This document shows, in pieces, positions 44,553 through 53,936 of a stretch of DNA of 64,000 bases. The notes under the pieces were generated by a model, which saw nothing but the letters and a program-made list of their open reading frames with translations, did no database searches and was not told where the DNA came from. This stretch comes from an uncultured Eubacterium sp. (GTDB taxonomy: Bacteria; Bacillota; Clostridia; Lachnospirales; Lachnospiraceae): NCBI GenBank assembly GCA_910584345.1, contig CAJTZX010000002.1:62001-126000 (forward strand). The letters run 5' to 3'. Numbering within the stretch: position 1 is the first letter of the stretch; every line of letters starts with the position of its first letter. The translations under genes and the position numbers were made by a program.

Positions 44553-44684
44553 AACGAAAACTCCTCTCTGTTAACCGTTCAAAACAACTCTGCTTTCTCT
44601 TCATCGATATTTCGGCATTGATACGAATCAACTGCTATATCACCCTGACGTCCATACCTATCCGATCTTTCTCCCTAGCAAATT

Positions 44685-45164
44685 CTACTGTGGATAAACA
44701 AGGCGAGATGCATCTATTTGATACAATACCTGATCCAGATATCTTTTTGCAAGATAATTTGCCATCCCCAGATTCATATCCAAATAATTGCCACAATCTT
44801 TTGGACTTGCTCCAGGCACCTCATCCTTAAAATCACGAATAAATTCAAACAAAGCCGTAATCAGGTCAACAATATCCCTAGATTCATAGTCCCCTGCCAG
44901 CAATAAATAAAACCCAGTCCGACATCCCATCGGGCCAAAGTATATAACCTTATCTTTATACTCGGGATTATTCCGCAAATACGTAGCTGCAAGATGTTCT
45001 ATCGTATGCACTTCCGCCGTATTCATCACAGGTTCTTCATTTGGAGAAGTCATCCGCAAATCAAACGTTGTTACAACCGTATTTCCTACCGGATCTTTTC
45101 TGGACACATAAATGCCCGGCTGCAGCTTTATATGGTCAATGGTAAAGCTTGTGATTTTTTCCAT
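44685..45164 (-). CDS. luxS: S-ribosylhomocysteine lyase
   Basis: 159 residues, full length. Metal ligands in HTIEHLAAT (H53, E56, H57) and C124 in SPKDCGNYLDMNL; C81 in GPMGCRTGFY is the catalytic cysteine. It converts S-ribosylhomocysteine to homocysteine and DPD, the AI-2 precursor. AGGGAGGAAT precedes the ATG. Expressed with mtnN. Confidence 0.97.
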   Translation of the reverse strand: MEKITSFTIDHIKLQPGIYVSRKDPVGNTVVTTFDLRMTSPNEEPVMNTAEVHTIEHLAATYLRNNPEYKDKVIYFGPMGCRTGFYLLLAGDYESRDIVDLITALFEFIRDFKDEVPGASPKDCGNYLDMNLGMANYLAKRYLDQVLYQIDASRLVYPQ

Positions 45165-45251
45165 CTTTATTCCTCCCTCATCATGTATTGCTATTTTACA
45201 TTATAATAATATGAAGCCATTTTTCATTATCTTTCAAAACATCTACTCTTT

Positions 45252-45280
45252 ACACTAACGAAAGATATGCAAAAAGTCAA
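45252..45280 (-). promoter_or_regulatory. Candidate luxS promoter
   Basis: Minus strand TTGACT (45275-45280), 17 bases, TAGTGT (45252-45257); the -10 match is weak. No SAM or SAH riboswitch is seen in this leader. Confidence 0.45.
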
Positions 45281-45484
45281 GAATTTTAATCATTTATTTT
45301 ATAAAAAGATGCATAACAAGAAAAGTTTAGATAATGGGTTGCATATTATGGATTCCCGAACGCTGAGAGAGGGCGTTTGCCTGGTCTGCCTGTGATTAAC
45401 AGTCGGATGATAGGCCAATATGAATCATATTATCTGAACTGCTACGTTTTTTTCATTAAAATGTCGAATTCAGTCGATATCCTC

Positions 45485-45513
45485 TTGACTTTCTTTACGT
45501 TTCGTAGTACACT
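45485..45513 (+). promoter_or_regulatory. Promoter of the M56 peptidase gene with overlapping dyad
   Basis: TTGACT (45485-45490), 17 bases, TACACT (45508-45513). The dyad GTAGTACACTAC (45504-45515) covers the -10 box, resembling the TAC/GTA half-sites bound by BlaI/MecI-type repressors. Confidence 0.55.
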
Positions 45514-45597
45514 ACAAAGGACAAGCATATGACTGAAATGAGATAGTCTTCAGTCATCGATTGCGTTGTCCAGTTTATCATGATAAAGGGGTGATAC

Positions 45598-45663
45598 ATG
45601 TATTGGGAGATCGATTTATATACCATTTATATTGATATTAGACGATGGTCAAATGCTAGCTAG
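45598..45663 (+). CDS. 21-residue upstream small ORF
   Basis: ATG seven bases after AAAGGGGTGATAC-type site (AAAGGGG at 45585-45591), encoding MYWEIDLYTIYIDIRRWSNAS and a TAG. It ends 36 bases before the M56 gene and lies in its leader. The ribosome site is good for such a short frame, so it could be a leader peptide or a relic of a lost repressor gene. Coding is unproven. Confidence 0.35.
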   Translation: MYWEIDLYTIYIDIRRWSNAS

Positions 45664-45699
45664 CAAGAAAAACTAATGAATTAAGGAGAACATCAGTTT

Positions 45700-47112
45700 A
45701 TGTTAAAATTACTATTTTTTATGAATATCATGGGAAGTCTGTTTTATTTTCTGCATATGCTCTTGTTTTCTTTTGAGACAAAGCATATGCCACCGAAGCA
45801 TCGCGTCTTTTTATGTCGTTTAAATTTATTGTTATACATATTCCCATTTCCAATTTGTTTGTTTTATATTCGCAGATATTTTGACAGTTTTACTTCCGCG
45901 CTGCCAGTGACTCCGCTTGTTCGCAACGGCACACATTTTATTTTTTATTTGGAGCACGATTTAGGCTTTGCTCTTCCTAAAGCAGCTTTTTATGAAATCT
46001 TACTTTTATTAACATGGTTTATAATTGGAATTAAGCAGTACAGAAAGTTTTCTAAGAAAACCCGTACCATCCGTAAATTCGAAAGTTATTATGATTTATT
46101 TATCGAAGAAGAAATGAATCAGCGTGCTGGCAATGTATCCGAGCTGATCCATACTGCCGAAAAAGAATTAAAACTGAAGAAAAGCGTCCGCATCTTTATG
46201 GACAGCAGCATCAGTTCTCCTCACATTGGCGGTATTGTGCATCCGACCATTTACCTGCCTCTCGAATGGAATGTAGAACCGGATGTTTATTATGTAGCTA
46301 TCAGACATGAATTGGCACACGTAAAAAATCATGACCTGTTTTTCAAACATGTTGCACATTTCATACGTATTATCAATTGGTTTGATCCTACGATATACAG
46401 GCTGATTTTACGGATGGAAATATTTGCGGAATTAGCTGCAGATATATGTGCCTGCAGCGGTGTTTCAAAAGAAGCGCAGCGCAAATATCAAACCGCGCTT
46501 GTGAACTTATCTCATGCAAATTCTAAGCAATCAGAAATGTTCGCAATGGGACTGAAATTCAAAAGAAAAAATAAAAGTTTTACAGAAGAAAGGATTATGA
46601 CAATGAATAACAAGAACCTGCAAAACCGCAAATTTGCGAAACTTGTTACTACATCTTTGGTTGCTGCTTCATTGTTTACTATTTCGCTTATTCCGGCATT
46701 AGCATATAATCTTCCATCTGCTTTTGAAATAGAAGATGAAACCGTTGCTGTTGAACCTATCGATGTTTTTGATATAGATATACTGCCAACCGAAACCGAT
46801 GCTTCTGCGTCAACACCATGTTCACAGCTGATAGACCTTGATCTATATTCTTTTTTCAAAGATGTAGATTTTTCTGAAAGTGATTACGTATATATTGATG
46901 AAAATGGCGATATATTTCCTTATGAGAAGATTGAGTCTCGAATTATTGAATGTAATCATAATTATGTAGCTGCAATGGCTTCACACCATGATAAACGGGC
47001 AGACGGTGGTTGTACTATAACATATTATAATGCTAAAAGATGTATAAAATGCGGGCGTATTGTAGTAATGGAAAAAGATGGAACCCTTTCATATGTTAAA
47101 TGCCCTCATTAA
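45700..47112 (+). CDS. BlaR1/MecR1-like M56 membrane metallopeptidase
   Basis: 470 residues. Membrane helices near 5-25, 40-58 and 90-110, then a cytosolic zincin with RHELAHVKNHD and the third ligand Glu in EIFAELAADICA. A fourth helix (about 308-330) leads to an extracellular tail, acidic at first and then with a Cys/His cluster (ECNHNY, GGC, RCIKCGR, KCPH) that looks like a zinc ribbon. There is no penicillin-binding sensor domain. In BlaR1 the peptidase inactivates a BlaI repressor, but no BlaI gene is adjacent. TTAAGGAG precedes the ATG. Confidence 0.85.
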   Translation: MLKLLFFMNIMGSLFYFLHMLLFSFETKHMPPKHRVFLCRLNLLLYIFPFPICLFYIRRYFDSFTSALPVTPLVRNGTHFIFYLEHDLGFALPKAAFYEILLLLTWFIIGIKQYRKFSKKTRTIRKFESYYDLFIEEEMNQRAGNVSELIHTAEKELKLKKSVRIFMDSSISSPHIGGIVHPTIYLPLEWNVEPDVYYVAIRHELAHVKNHDLFFKHVAHFIRIINWFDPTIYRLILRMEIFAELAADICACSGVSKEAQRKYQTALVNLSHANSKQSEMFAMGLKFKRKNKSFTEERIMTMNNKNLQNRKFAKLVTTSLVAASLFTISLIPALAYNLPSAFEIEDETVAVEPIDVFDIDILPTETDASASTPCSQLIDLDLYSFFKDVDFSESDYVYIDENGDIFPYEKIESRIIECNHNYVAAMASHHDKRADGGCTITYYNAKRCIKCGRIVVMEKDGTLSYVKCPH

Positions 47113-47152
47113 TTATCCAAAATAGCTCTTATTTTCATCTGAATAAATATAT

Positions 47153-47190
47153 AACAGCCAGCATTGAATTTCACTTCAATCTGGCTGTTC
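47153..47190. terminator. Bidirectional terminator, M56 gene / trp operon
   Basis: AACAGCCAG and CTGGCTGTT enclose ATTGAA/TTCAAT pairing. It lies between the convergent M56 gene and trpA. Confidence 0.8.
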
Positions 47191-47222
47191 TTCGCTCATA
47201 ACTCCTCAGCAAAAAAACTTCA

Positions 47223-47996
47223 TCACCTCTCTATCGCATCCTTCATACTTTTCACATACTCAGCCACATATGGCACACAATTCTCACCATACTGCGCACA
47301 TAATTTTACAATCGCAGAACCAACGATCACACCATCCGACACCTTCGCCATTTCTGCTGCCTGCTGCGGTGTGGATATTCCGAATCCGACTGCACATGGG
47401 ATGTCTGTTTCTTCTTTTGCAATATTTATCATTGCCCCAATATCTGTTGTAATTTCATTCCGAGTGCCCGTAACTCCCATAGAAGATACACAGTACAAAA
47501 ATCCTTGCGCTTCTTTTGCGATCATTCGGATTCGTTCATGAGAAGTAGGCGCGATCATAGAAATAAGGTCGAGTCCATGTTCACGGCAGACAGACTCAAA
47601 CTCTCCTTTTTCTTCAAATGGAATATCCGGTAAAATCAATCCATCAATGCCTAACCGCGCTGCCTTTTGCATAAAACGTGTAGCGCCATATGAAAAAACG
47701 ACATTTGCATATGTCATAAATATTAATGGAATGCTTGTATTTTTACGAACCTGCTCTACCATCTCAAAAATCTGATCGGTCGTTATCCCTCCGTTTAATG
47801 CACGCAAATCTGCCGCCTGAATCACCGGCCCTTCTGCCGTAGGATCTGAAAATGGAATACCAAGCTCGATCAGATCAGCCCCGGCTTCTTCCATTGCATA
47901 GACAAGCTGTTCTGTGACCTGCAAAGATGGATCGCCACATGTAATAAATGGAATAAATGCCTTTTTGTTTTCAAATGCATATTTTATTTTACTCAT
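47223..47996 (-). CDS. trpA: Tryptophan synthase alpha subunit
   Basis: 257 residues starting MSKIKYAF after AGAGGAG. Catalytic Glu in ADLIELGIPFSDP and Asp in LPDIPFEE; phosphate loop in GFGISTPQQ and VIVGSAIV. It cleaves indole-3-glycerol phosphate and passes indole to TrpB. The start overlaps the trpB end by 8 bases. Last gene of the trp operon. Confidence 0.97.
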   Translation of the reverse strand: MSKIKYAFENKKAFIPFITCGDPSLQVTEQLVYAMEEAGADLIELGIPFSDPTAEGPVIQAADLRALNGGITTDQIFEMVEQVRKNTSIPLIFMTYANVVFSYGATRFMQKAARLGIDGLILPDIPFEEKGEFESVCREHGLDLISMIAPTSHERIRMIAKEAQGFLYCVSSMGVTGTRNEITTDIGAMINIAKEETDIPCAVGFGISTPQQAAEMAKVSDGVIVGSAIVKLCAQYGENCVPYVAEYVKSMKDAIER

Positions 47997-49179
47997 AAAT
48001 ATTCTCTCCTCTGTAACGTGCAATTGCTGCACAATCTTTATCTCCGCGCCCGGATATATTAATCACGATAATCCTGTCTTTTCCCATAGATGGTGCAATT
48101 TTCATCGCATGTGCAACCGCATGTGCACTTTCGATCGCCGGAATAATTCCTTCGATGCGTGAAAGATACTCAAAGGCATGAACTGCCTCATCATCTGTAA
48201 CAGCTACATACTCCGCCCGTTTTGTATCATATAGATATGCATGCTCAGGTCCGATACCGGGATAGTCAAGTCCTGCTGAGATAGAATAAACGGGAGCAAT
48301 CTGTCCATATTCGTCCTGGCAGAAATAAGATTTCATCCCATGAAAGATTCCCTGTTTTCCTGTCGCAATCGTTGCCGCTGTTTCTGCTGTATCGATACCG
48401 CGTCCTGCCGCCTCACATCCAATTAAGCGCACCTGCTTATCTTCAATAAAATGATAAAACGCTCCCATCGCATTAGAACCGCCGCCGACACATGCCATGA
48501 CAACATCCGGCAGCCTGCCTTCCTTTTCTGTCATCTGCTGCTTTATCTCTCTGGAAATAACAGACTGAAAATCTCTAACTATCATCGGAAACGGATGTGG
48601 TCCCATCACAGAACCTAATAAATAATGTGTATCGTCAATTCGCTTTGTCCATTCACGCATCGCCTCTGAAACAGCGTCTTTCAGCGTAGATGTACCAGAT
48701 GTAACCGGATGCACTTTTGCCCCAAGCAGCCGCATACGATATACATTCAATGCCTGCCTTTTTGTATCTTCCTCCCCCATAAATACTTCACATTCCATAC
48801 CCATTAGGGCAGCAGCAGTAGCAGTGGCTACTCCATGCTGCCCTGCCCCTGTCTCTGCAATAATCCTTGTTTTCCCCATTTTTTTTGCAAGAAGGCACTG
48901 TCCAAGTACATTATTAATCTTGTGAGATCCGGTATGATTTAAATCTTCTCTTTTTAAATATATTTTTGCTCCTCCAAGATCCTGTGTCATATGTGCAGCA
49001 TAGTAAAGTCTGGATGGCCGCCCTGCATAGTCATTAAACAAATCTTGCAACTCCTTGTTAAATGCAGAATCATTTTTATAATGATTATATGCCTCCTCTA
49101 ATTCAATCACAGCATTCATTAGAGTCTCTGGTATATATTGTCCGCCATGGTCACCAAATTTCCCATTATGATTTAACAT
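47989..49179 (-). CDS. trpB: Tryptophan synthase beta subunit
   Basis: 396 residues. The PLP lysine sits in LNHTGSHKINNVLGQ, with GAGQHGVATA and the phosphate loop CVGGGSNAMGAFY. It condenses indole with serine to make tryptophan. Separated from trpF by 94 bases, the largest gap inside the operon except the leader, with nothing notable in it. Confidence 0.97.
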   Translation of the reverse strand: MLNHNGKFGDHGGQYIPETLMNAVIELEEAYNHYKNDSAFNKELQDLFNDYAGRPSRLYYAAHMTQDLGGAKIYLKREDLNHTGSHKINNVLGQCLLAKKMGKTRIIAETGAGQHGVATATAAALMGMECEVFMGEEDTKRQALNVYRMRLLGAKVHPVTSGTSTLKDAVSEAMREWTKRIDDTHYLLGSVMGPHPFPMIVRDFQSVISREIKQQMTEKEGRLPDVVMACVGGGSNAMGAFYHFIEDKQVRLIGCEAAGRGIDTAETAATIATGKQGIFHGMKSYFCQDEYGQIAPVYSISAGLDYPGIGPEHAYLYDTKRAEYVAVTDDEAVHAFEYLSRIEGIIPAIESAHAVAHAMKIAPSMGKDRIIVINISGRGDKDCAAIARYRGENIYE

Positions 49180-49273
49180 CCTTCTATTCCTCCTTTTCCT
49201 TGTTCCATTTTCTTCTGCAGCGTATTACATCCTTTTGTCTGTTTTCTCGTTGTAGTGTCTATTGCAATCTATT

Positions 49274-49876
49274 TTACCGTCGATACCTTCGGGCAATCTG
49301 CACTATTTCAGCAATTTTTTTTGGATCTTTTTGTCCGTCAGTCTCTACCCCTCCGGACAGATCTATGGCATATGCCTTCTGTTTCATAGCGTCTGTGATA
49401 TTATGCAAACCGATTCCACCAGCGAGAAAATATGGTTTCTTATTTTCTTTGATAAGATGCCAGTCGAAAGTAAGCCCCGTTCCGCCAGTTCCATTGTCAA
49501 ACAGCAAGTAATCAGCACAACTATTCTGCCAGTACTGCACATCGGACTCTGCATTTACAGAAATTGCTTTTATAACAGGTTTTCCGGTTTGTTCTTTTAT
49601 CCAGCTGATTTCCTCCTCTGTCTCCTGTCCATGCAGCTGTGCAATATCTATCGTATTTTCCATAAATAAACGGACTATTTTTTCCTTCGATTCATTTACA
49701 AAAACTCCTACCGCTTGAATATCGGGAGAAAGATTTTTCTTTAACCTTGCTGCCTGCTGTCTGGAAACATAGCGGCGGCTTTTTTCTGCAAAGACAAATC
49801 CAATATAATCCGGTTTCCATTGATTTACCGCTTGGATATCCTGCTCTCTTGTCAAACCACAAATTTTTATTTTCAT
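49274..49876 (-). CDS. trpF: Phosphoribosylanthranilate isomerase
   Basis: 200 residues from MKIKICGLT, with the catalytic Cys in KICGLTR and Asp in the conserved LLFDNGTGGTG. TIM barrel of normal length. It converts PRA to CdRP. AAGGGG precedes the start; an upstream in-frame ATG is further from it. Confidence 0.95.
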   Translation of the reverse strand: MKIKICGLTREQDIQAVNQWKPDYIGFVFAEKSRRYVSRQQAARLKKNLSPDIQAVGVFVNESKEKIVRLFMENTIDIAQLHGQETEEEISWIKEQTGKPVIKAISVNAESDVQYWQNSCADYLLFDNGTGGTGLTFDWHLIKENKKPYFLAGGIGLHNITDAMKQKAYAIDLSGGVETDGQKDPKKIAEIVQIARRYRR

Positions 49877-49960
49877 ACATGCATACCCCTTCCAATCCAT
49901 TTACAGCTTTCCTATACACTTCATCGATTCATATAAGCTCTCCTGTTCATCCTATTTTAT

Positions 49961-50743
49961 TCATTTATGATATAATTTCCTAATCATTTGTCTCTTATCT
50001 GACGTTCTCATAAGCAACTCTCCAATTAACACGGCATCCGTACCACATTCAGAAAGCTTTGCGATATCCTCCTCGTCTCGGATACCGCTTTCTGAGACAA
50101 AAATACAATCTTTTGGCACCATCTTACGCAGCCTTATGCTCGTCGTAAGATCTACCTGAAACGTTTTCAAATCACGATTATTTACTCCGATTATCCTTGC
50201 CCCGCTATTGATGGCACATTCTACTTCTTCCTCTGTATGTGCTTCTACTAATGCCGACAATCCCAGTTGGTGAGCAATCATTAAATAATCCTTTAATTCT
50301 TTTTCTGTTAACAGCGCACATATGAGAAGTACTGCAGATGCCCCCAATACTTTTGCTTCATAAATCATATAAGGATCAATCGTAAAGTCCTTGCGTAATA
50401 CAGGAATTGGCACCTGCGATGCAATCTCTTTTAAATATTCATCCCTGCCTTGAAAATAAAATGGCTCCGTAAGGCAGGATATTGCCGACGCACCTGCCGA
50501 CGCATACTCTTTGGCGATCTGCAAATACGGAAACTGCGCCGCAATGACCCCTTTTGATGGAGAAGCTTTTTTCACCTCACAAATAAAGGAAATTCCCTCT
50601 TGTTTTAGTGCCTGCTCAAATGGGAAGCTGAAATCTGTATCGAATGCTTCCGCCTGCATACGTAACACTTCCAACGAAACTTTTGTTTTCCGCTGCGCAA
50701 TCCGTTCTCTCGTTTTTGCTGCAATTTGATCTAATATCGACAT
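49961..50743 (-). CDS. trpC: Indole-3-glycerol phosphate synthase
   Basis: 260 residues from MSILDQIAAKTRERI after AAGGAAGAGAG. Catalytic residues lie in CEVKKASPSKG, VLRKDFTIDPYMIYEA, VEAHTEEE, GVNNRDLKTF and VSESGI. It closes the indole ring from CdRP. Located 85 bases upstream of trpF and 19 bases downstream of trpD. Confidence 0.96.
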   Translation of the reverse strand: MSILDQIAAKTRERIAQRKTKVSLEVLRMQAEAFDTDFSFPFEQALKQEGISFICEVKKASPSKGVIAAQFPYLQIAKEYASAGASAISCLTEPFYFQGRDEYLKEIASQVPIPVLRKDFTIDPYMIYEAKVLGASAVLLICALLTEKELKDYLMIAHQLGLSALVEAHTEEEVECAINSGARIIGVNNRDLKTFQVDLTTSIRLRKMVPKDCIFVSESGIRDEEDIAKLSECGTDAVLIGELLMRTSDKRQMIRKLYHK

Positions 50744-50762
50744 ATCTCTCTTCCTTAAATTA

Positions 50763-51776
50763 TCATTTATTTTCATTTGACAGTCTTATAAAGTCGTGCA
50801 ATCTGGCCTTTGCGGCGCCGCTGTCTATGATGTGTTCCGCCATATGCACTCCTTCTGCTAAAGATAACGCCTTACCTGCAACATATAATCCTGCTCCCGC
50901 ATTTAGCACAACTGCATTTCTTTTTGGCCCTTTTTCTCCATTCAAAACCTCTATTGTAATTGCAGCATTTTCTTCTGGCGTACCGCCGGTCAGATCTGCT
51001 TTGCTGCATTTTTGAAACCCGAACTGCTCAGGTTCTATTACATAAGAATCATAATGTCCATTTTTTACTTCACATACCGTTGTAGGCGCACTTATGGATA
51101 TTTCATCCAGCACATCCTGACCAAACACTACCATAGCACTTTTTACTCCCAAATTTGTCAATACCCTGGCTAATGGTTCCACTAATGACTCATCATATAC
51201 GCCCATCACCTGCATACTTGCTCCTGCAGGATTCGTTAACGGCCCTAATATATTAAATACCGTCCGTATACCTAGTTCCTTACGCACCGGAGCCACATAT
51301 TTCATTGCAAGATGGTAATTTTGTGCAAATAAAAAACAAATATTTATTTTATTTAATAGCTCTGTGCTTAGTTCCGGCGGAATTGTAATATTTACACCAA
51401 GCGCCTCCAACACATCTGCCGCTCCACATTTGCTCGATGCTGCTCGATTCCCATGCTTTGCAACAGGGACTCCACCGGCAGATATCACGAATGCTGCAGT
51501 AGTGGAAATATTAAATGAATCCGAATGATCTCCGCCAGTACCCACAATTTCAAGCACATCCATGTCATGCAAAAGTCTGATACAATGTTCACGCATTCCT
51601 TTCGCCGAACCGGTTATCTCATCAATTGTTTCCCCTTTCATTGCAAGCGCCGTCAAATAAGCGCTCATTTGAATCTGGCTAGTGTTCCCGCTCATAATTT
51701 CATCCATAACGGATTTTGCCATATCATAACTTAAGTTTTCCCTATTTCTCAATGCTATAATTGCTTCTCTAATCAT
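50763..51776 (-). CDS. trpD: Anthranilate phosphoribosyltransferase
   Basis: 337 residues. Signature EIVGTGGDHSDSFNIST (PRPP binding), KHGNRAASSKCGAADVLEALG, and GPLTNPAG. It joins PRPP to anthranilate. Not fused to TrpG, which is a separate upstream gene. Confidence 0.97.
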   Translation of the reverse strand: MIREAIIALRNRENLSYDMAKSVMDEIMSGNTSQIQMSAYLTALAMKGETIDEITGSAKGMREHCIRLLHDMDVLEIVGTGGDHSDSFNISTTAAFVISAGGVPVAKHGNRAASSKCGAADVLEALGVNITIPPELSTELLNKINICFLFAQNYHLAMKYVAPVRKELGIRTVFNILGPLTNPAGASMQVMGVYDESLVEPLARVLTNLGVKSAMVVFGQDVLDEISISAPTTVCEVKNGHYDSYVIEPEQFGFQKCSKADLTGGTPEENAAITIEVLNGEKGPKRNAVVLNAGAGLYVAGKALSLAEGVHMAEHIIDSGAAKARLHDFIRLSNENK

Positions 51777-51812
51777 TTTATTCCCTCCAACTTCGTCTTT
51801 TTATATTAATAT

Positions 51813-52385
51813 CTATGAAATATCCGACAAAAAATTTTGAATGATCTGCCTTCCATCGGGAGTTAATATCGATTCCGGATGAAATTGCACTCCATAAACC
51901 GGATACTCCCGATGTTCCACAGCCATGACCTCTCCCTTCGCGGTACTTGCTGTTATTTTCAGGCAATCCGGGAGCAAATCCTTCACCGCAGCCAGAGAAT
52001 GATATCTTGCTACTGAAATCTGCCCTTTAAGTCCCTTAAAAATCTTACTCTGAGCATCTACTTTTACCATAGACGCCTTTCCATGCATCAATTCCTGAGC
52101 ATAAGAAACAGTGCCGCCAAAAGCTTCGCAAATGGCCTGATGCCCCAGACATACTCCAAAAATCGGTATTCTGCCGCACAACTGCACCACTGCTTGTTCA
52201 CATATTCCTGCATCTGCTGGTTTTCCCGGCCCCGGAGACAAAAAAATTGCTGCTGGATTCATTTGCTGTATTTCCTCCACTGTACATTCATCATTTCTGA
52301 GCACTTGAATTTCAGAGCAGACACTTCCAATCAATTGGTACAAATTATAGGAAAAACTGTCGTAATTATCTATTAATAAAATCAT
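51813..52385 (-). CDS. trpG: Anthranilate synthase glutamine amidotransferase subunit
   Basis: 190 residues. Class-I amidotransferase with the DNYDSFSYNL start, LSPGPGKP oxyanion strand, nucleophile Cys in FGVCLGHQA, and His/Glu in GVQFHPES. It supplies ammonia to TrpE. Its ATG overlaps the trpE stop (ATGA). A PabA role in folate synthesis cannot be excluded but the operon favours TrpG. Confidence 0.95.
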   Translation of the reverse strand: MILLIDNYDSFSYNLYQLIGSVCSEIQVLRNDECTVEEIQQMNPAAIFLSPGPGKPADAGICEQAVVQLCGRIPIFGVCLGHQAICEAFGGTVSYAQELMHGKASMVKVDAQSKIFKGLKGQISVARYHSLAAVKDLLPDCLKITASTAKGEVMAVEHREYPVYGVQFHPESILTPDGRQIIQNFLSDIS

Positions 52386-53884
52386 AAATCAATTCCTCCT
52401 TCTGCCTCTTGCAGTGCATTTAATACAGCTTTTGCTTTATTGGCACATTCTGCATATTCATTTTCCGGTATACTGTCAGCTACGATACCTGCGCCTGAAC
52501 GAATAAATACTTTTCCATTTTTGGCATATGCGATCCGTATCGCAATACAAGTATCTAAATTGCCTGTAAAATCAAGATAACCTATCGCACCTCCATAAAT
52601 ACCACGTTTATTATTTTCCAATTCATTGATAATCTCACAAGCGCGCAGTTTTGGTGCACCGGAAAGCGTGCCAGCAGGAAGGATTGCATCGACTGCATCT
52701 AATGCATCCTTATCTTCCCGCAGCTGCCCTTTTACGGTAGACCCGATATGCATGACATGGGAAAACCGTTCCATGCACATATATTTCTCCACTTCCACAC
52801 TTCCTATCTTACTAATTTTGCCAATATCGTTGCGTCCCAAATCGACCAGCATATTGTGTTCTGCCCGTTCCTTTTCATCTGCAAGCAGATCCCGCTCTAT
52901 CTCAATATCTTCCTCTTGTGTCTTCCCTCTAGGTCTTGTACCTGCCAGCGGAAATGTACGCAAAATTCCACAATCCAACTTGACAAGCGTCTCAGGCGAC
53001 GCCCCTGCAATCTCAATATCATCACTGGAAAAATAAAACATATACGGAGACGGATTGGAACAACGCAGAATACGGTATGTATCCAGCAAGCTCCCTTCTA
53101 TCTCTGCTTCTATCCTGTTTGATAATACTACCTGGAAAATATCTCCCTCCCGTATATAGCGTTTTCCTTTTTCTACCATTTCACAGTATTGTTTTTTGTC
53201 AAATAAATAGCGAAATTCACTTTTCAGTCTTAATGGCTGATGAACTGCCACCTCTGATTGAGTCAAAAGTATCGCCATATCCCGCAGCTCCTTCTCTGCC
53301 TGAACATATGCGTTTTCCATGTCTGCAATTTTTATGTTTACAATTAATATTACCTTTTGTCTGTAATTATCAAAGGCTATTACTTTGTCAAATAACATCA
53401 AATCTACATCTTGAAAGGATTCTTCATCCTTTGCATCCAGCTTTAGAGAGGGTTCACTATATTTTATATAATCATAAGAAAAGTATCCTACCAATCCGCC
53501 GCAAAATGGCGGCATTCCTTTTATGCGTGGTGCACGATTTTCTTCTATCACTGTACGTATCAAACTTCCTGGATGATCTGATTGTTTGGTAACTACTGCA
53601 CCAGTTTTTTTATCTGTAACTTTTGTAATTCCATTTTGGCATGTGATCTCCATACTTGGATCATACCCCAGAAAAGAATATCTGCCCCACTGCCTGGACT
53701 GCTCCGCACTTTCCAGCAAAAAACAATGATGGCTTGCATTTTTTAATCTACGTACCGCCATTACCGGCGTCATACAATCTGCATAAATCTCCAACTTCAC
53801 TGGAAACCTGAAATACGGCTGCTGCGATCCATCTGATACTTCTTTTAAAATCGCTTTTACCTCGTTGATCGATGGATAAATCAT
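52382..53884 (-). CDS. trpE: Anthranilate synthase component I
   Basis: 500 residues from MIYPSINEVKAIL, the ATG after AAGGAGGTTGGAAT. Chorismate-binding domain with SPSPYMFYF-type text (CSNPSPYMFYFSSDD), GASPETLVKL, PLAGTRPRG, LVDLGRNDIG, GTLSGAPK and YGGAIGYLDF. The N-terminal region has the LLESAEQSRQWGRYSFLG tryptophan feedback site. First gene of trpEGDCFBA. Confidence 0.97.
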   Translation of the reverse strand: MIYPSINEVKAILKEVSDGSQQPYFRFPVKLEIYADCMTPVMAVRRLKNASHHCFLLESAEQSRQWGRYSFLGYDPSMEITCQNGITKVTDKKTGAVVTKQSDHPGSLIRTVIEENRAPRIKGMPPFCGGLVGYFSYDYIKYSEPSLKLDAKDEESFQDVDLMLFDKVIAFDNYRQKVILIVNIKIADMENAYVQAEKELRDMAILLTQSEVAVHQPLRLKSEFRYLFDKKQYCEMVEKGKRYIREGDIFQVVLSNRIEAEIEGSLLDTYRILRCSNPSPYMFYFSSDDIEIAGASPETLVKLDCGILRTFPLAGTRPRGKTQEEDIEIERDLLADEKERAEHNMLVDLGRNDIGKISKIGSVEVEKYMCMERFSHVMHIGSTVKGQLREDKDALDAVDAILPAGTLSGAPKLRACEIINELENNKRGIYGGAIGYLDFTGNLDTCIAIRIAYAKNGKVFIRSGAGIVADSIPENEYAECANKAKAVLNALQEAEGGIDL

Positions 53885-53936
53885 ATTCCAACCTCCTTGC
53901 AGTAATTTGATATTTTTTTGATTACACTGGTTTTTG

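Larger units (their letters stand above)
45165..45597. other. Long divergent spacer between luxS and the M56 peptidase
   Basis: Holds two promoters, the recurring motif TCTGAACTGCTAC (45433-45445) and a GC-richer patch at 45356-45415 with several short stems (ACGC/GCGT, GGCC/GGTC-like) that matches no riboswitch I know. Nothing else is seen. Confidence 0.5.

Noticed and set aside
45356..45420. CTGAGA-containing segment suggestive of a TPP riboswitch
   Set aside because: The remaining THI-box blocks are absent and the downstream gene is not related to thiamine.
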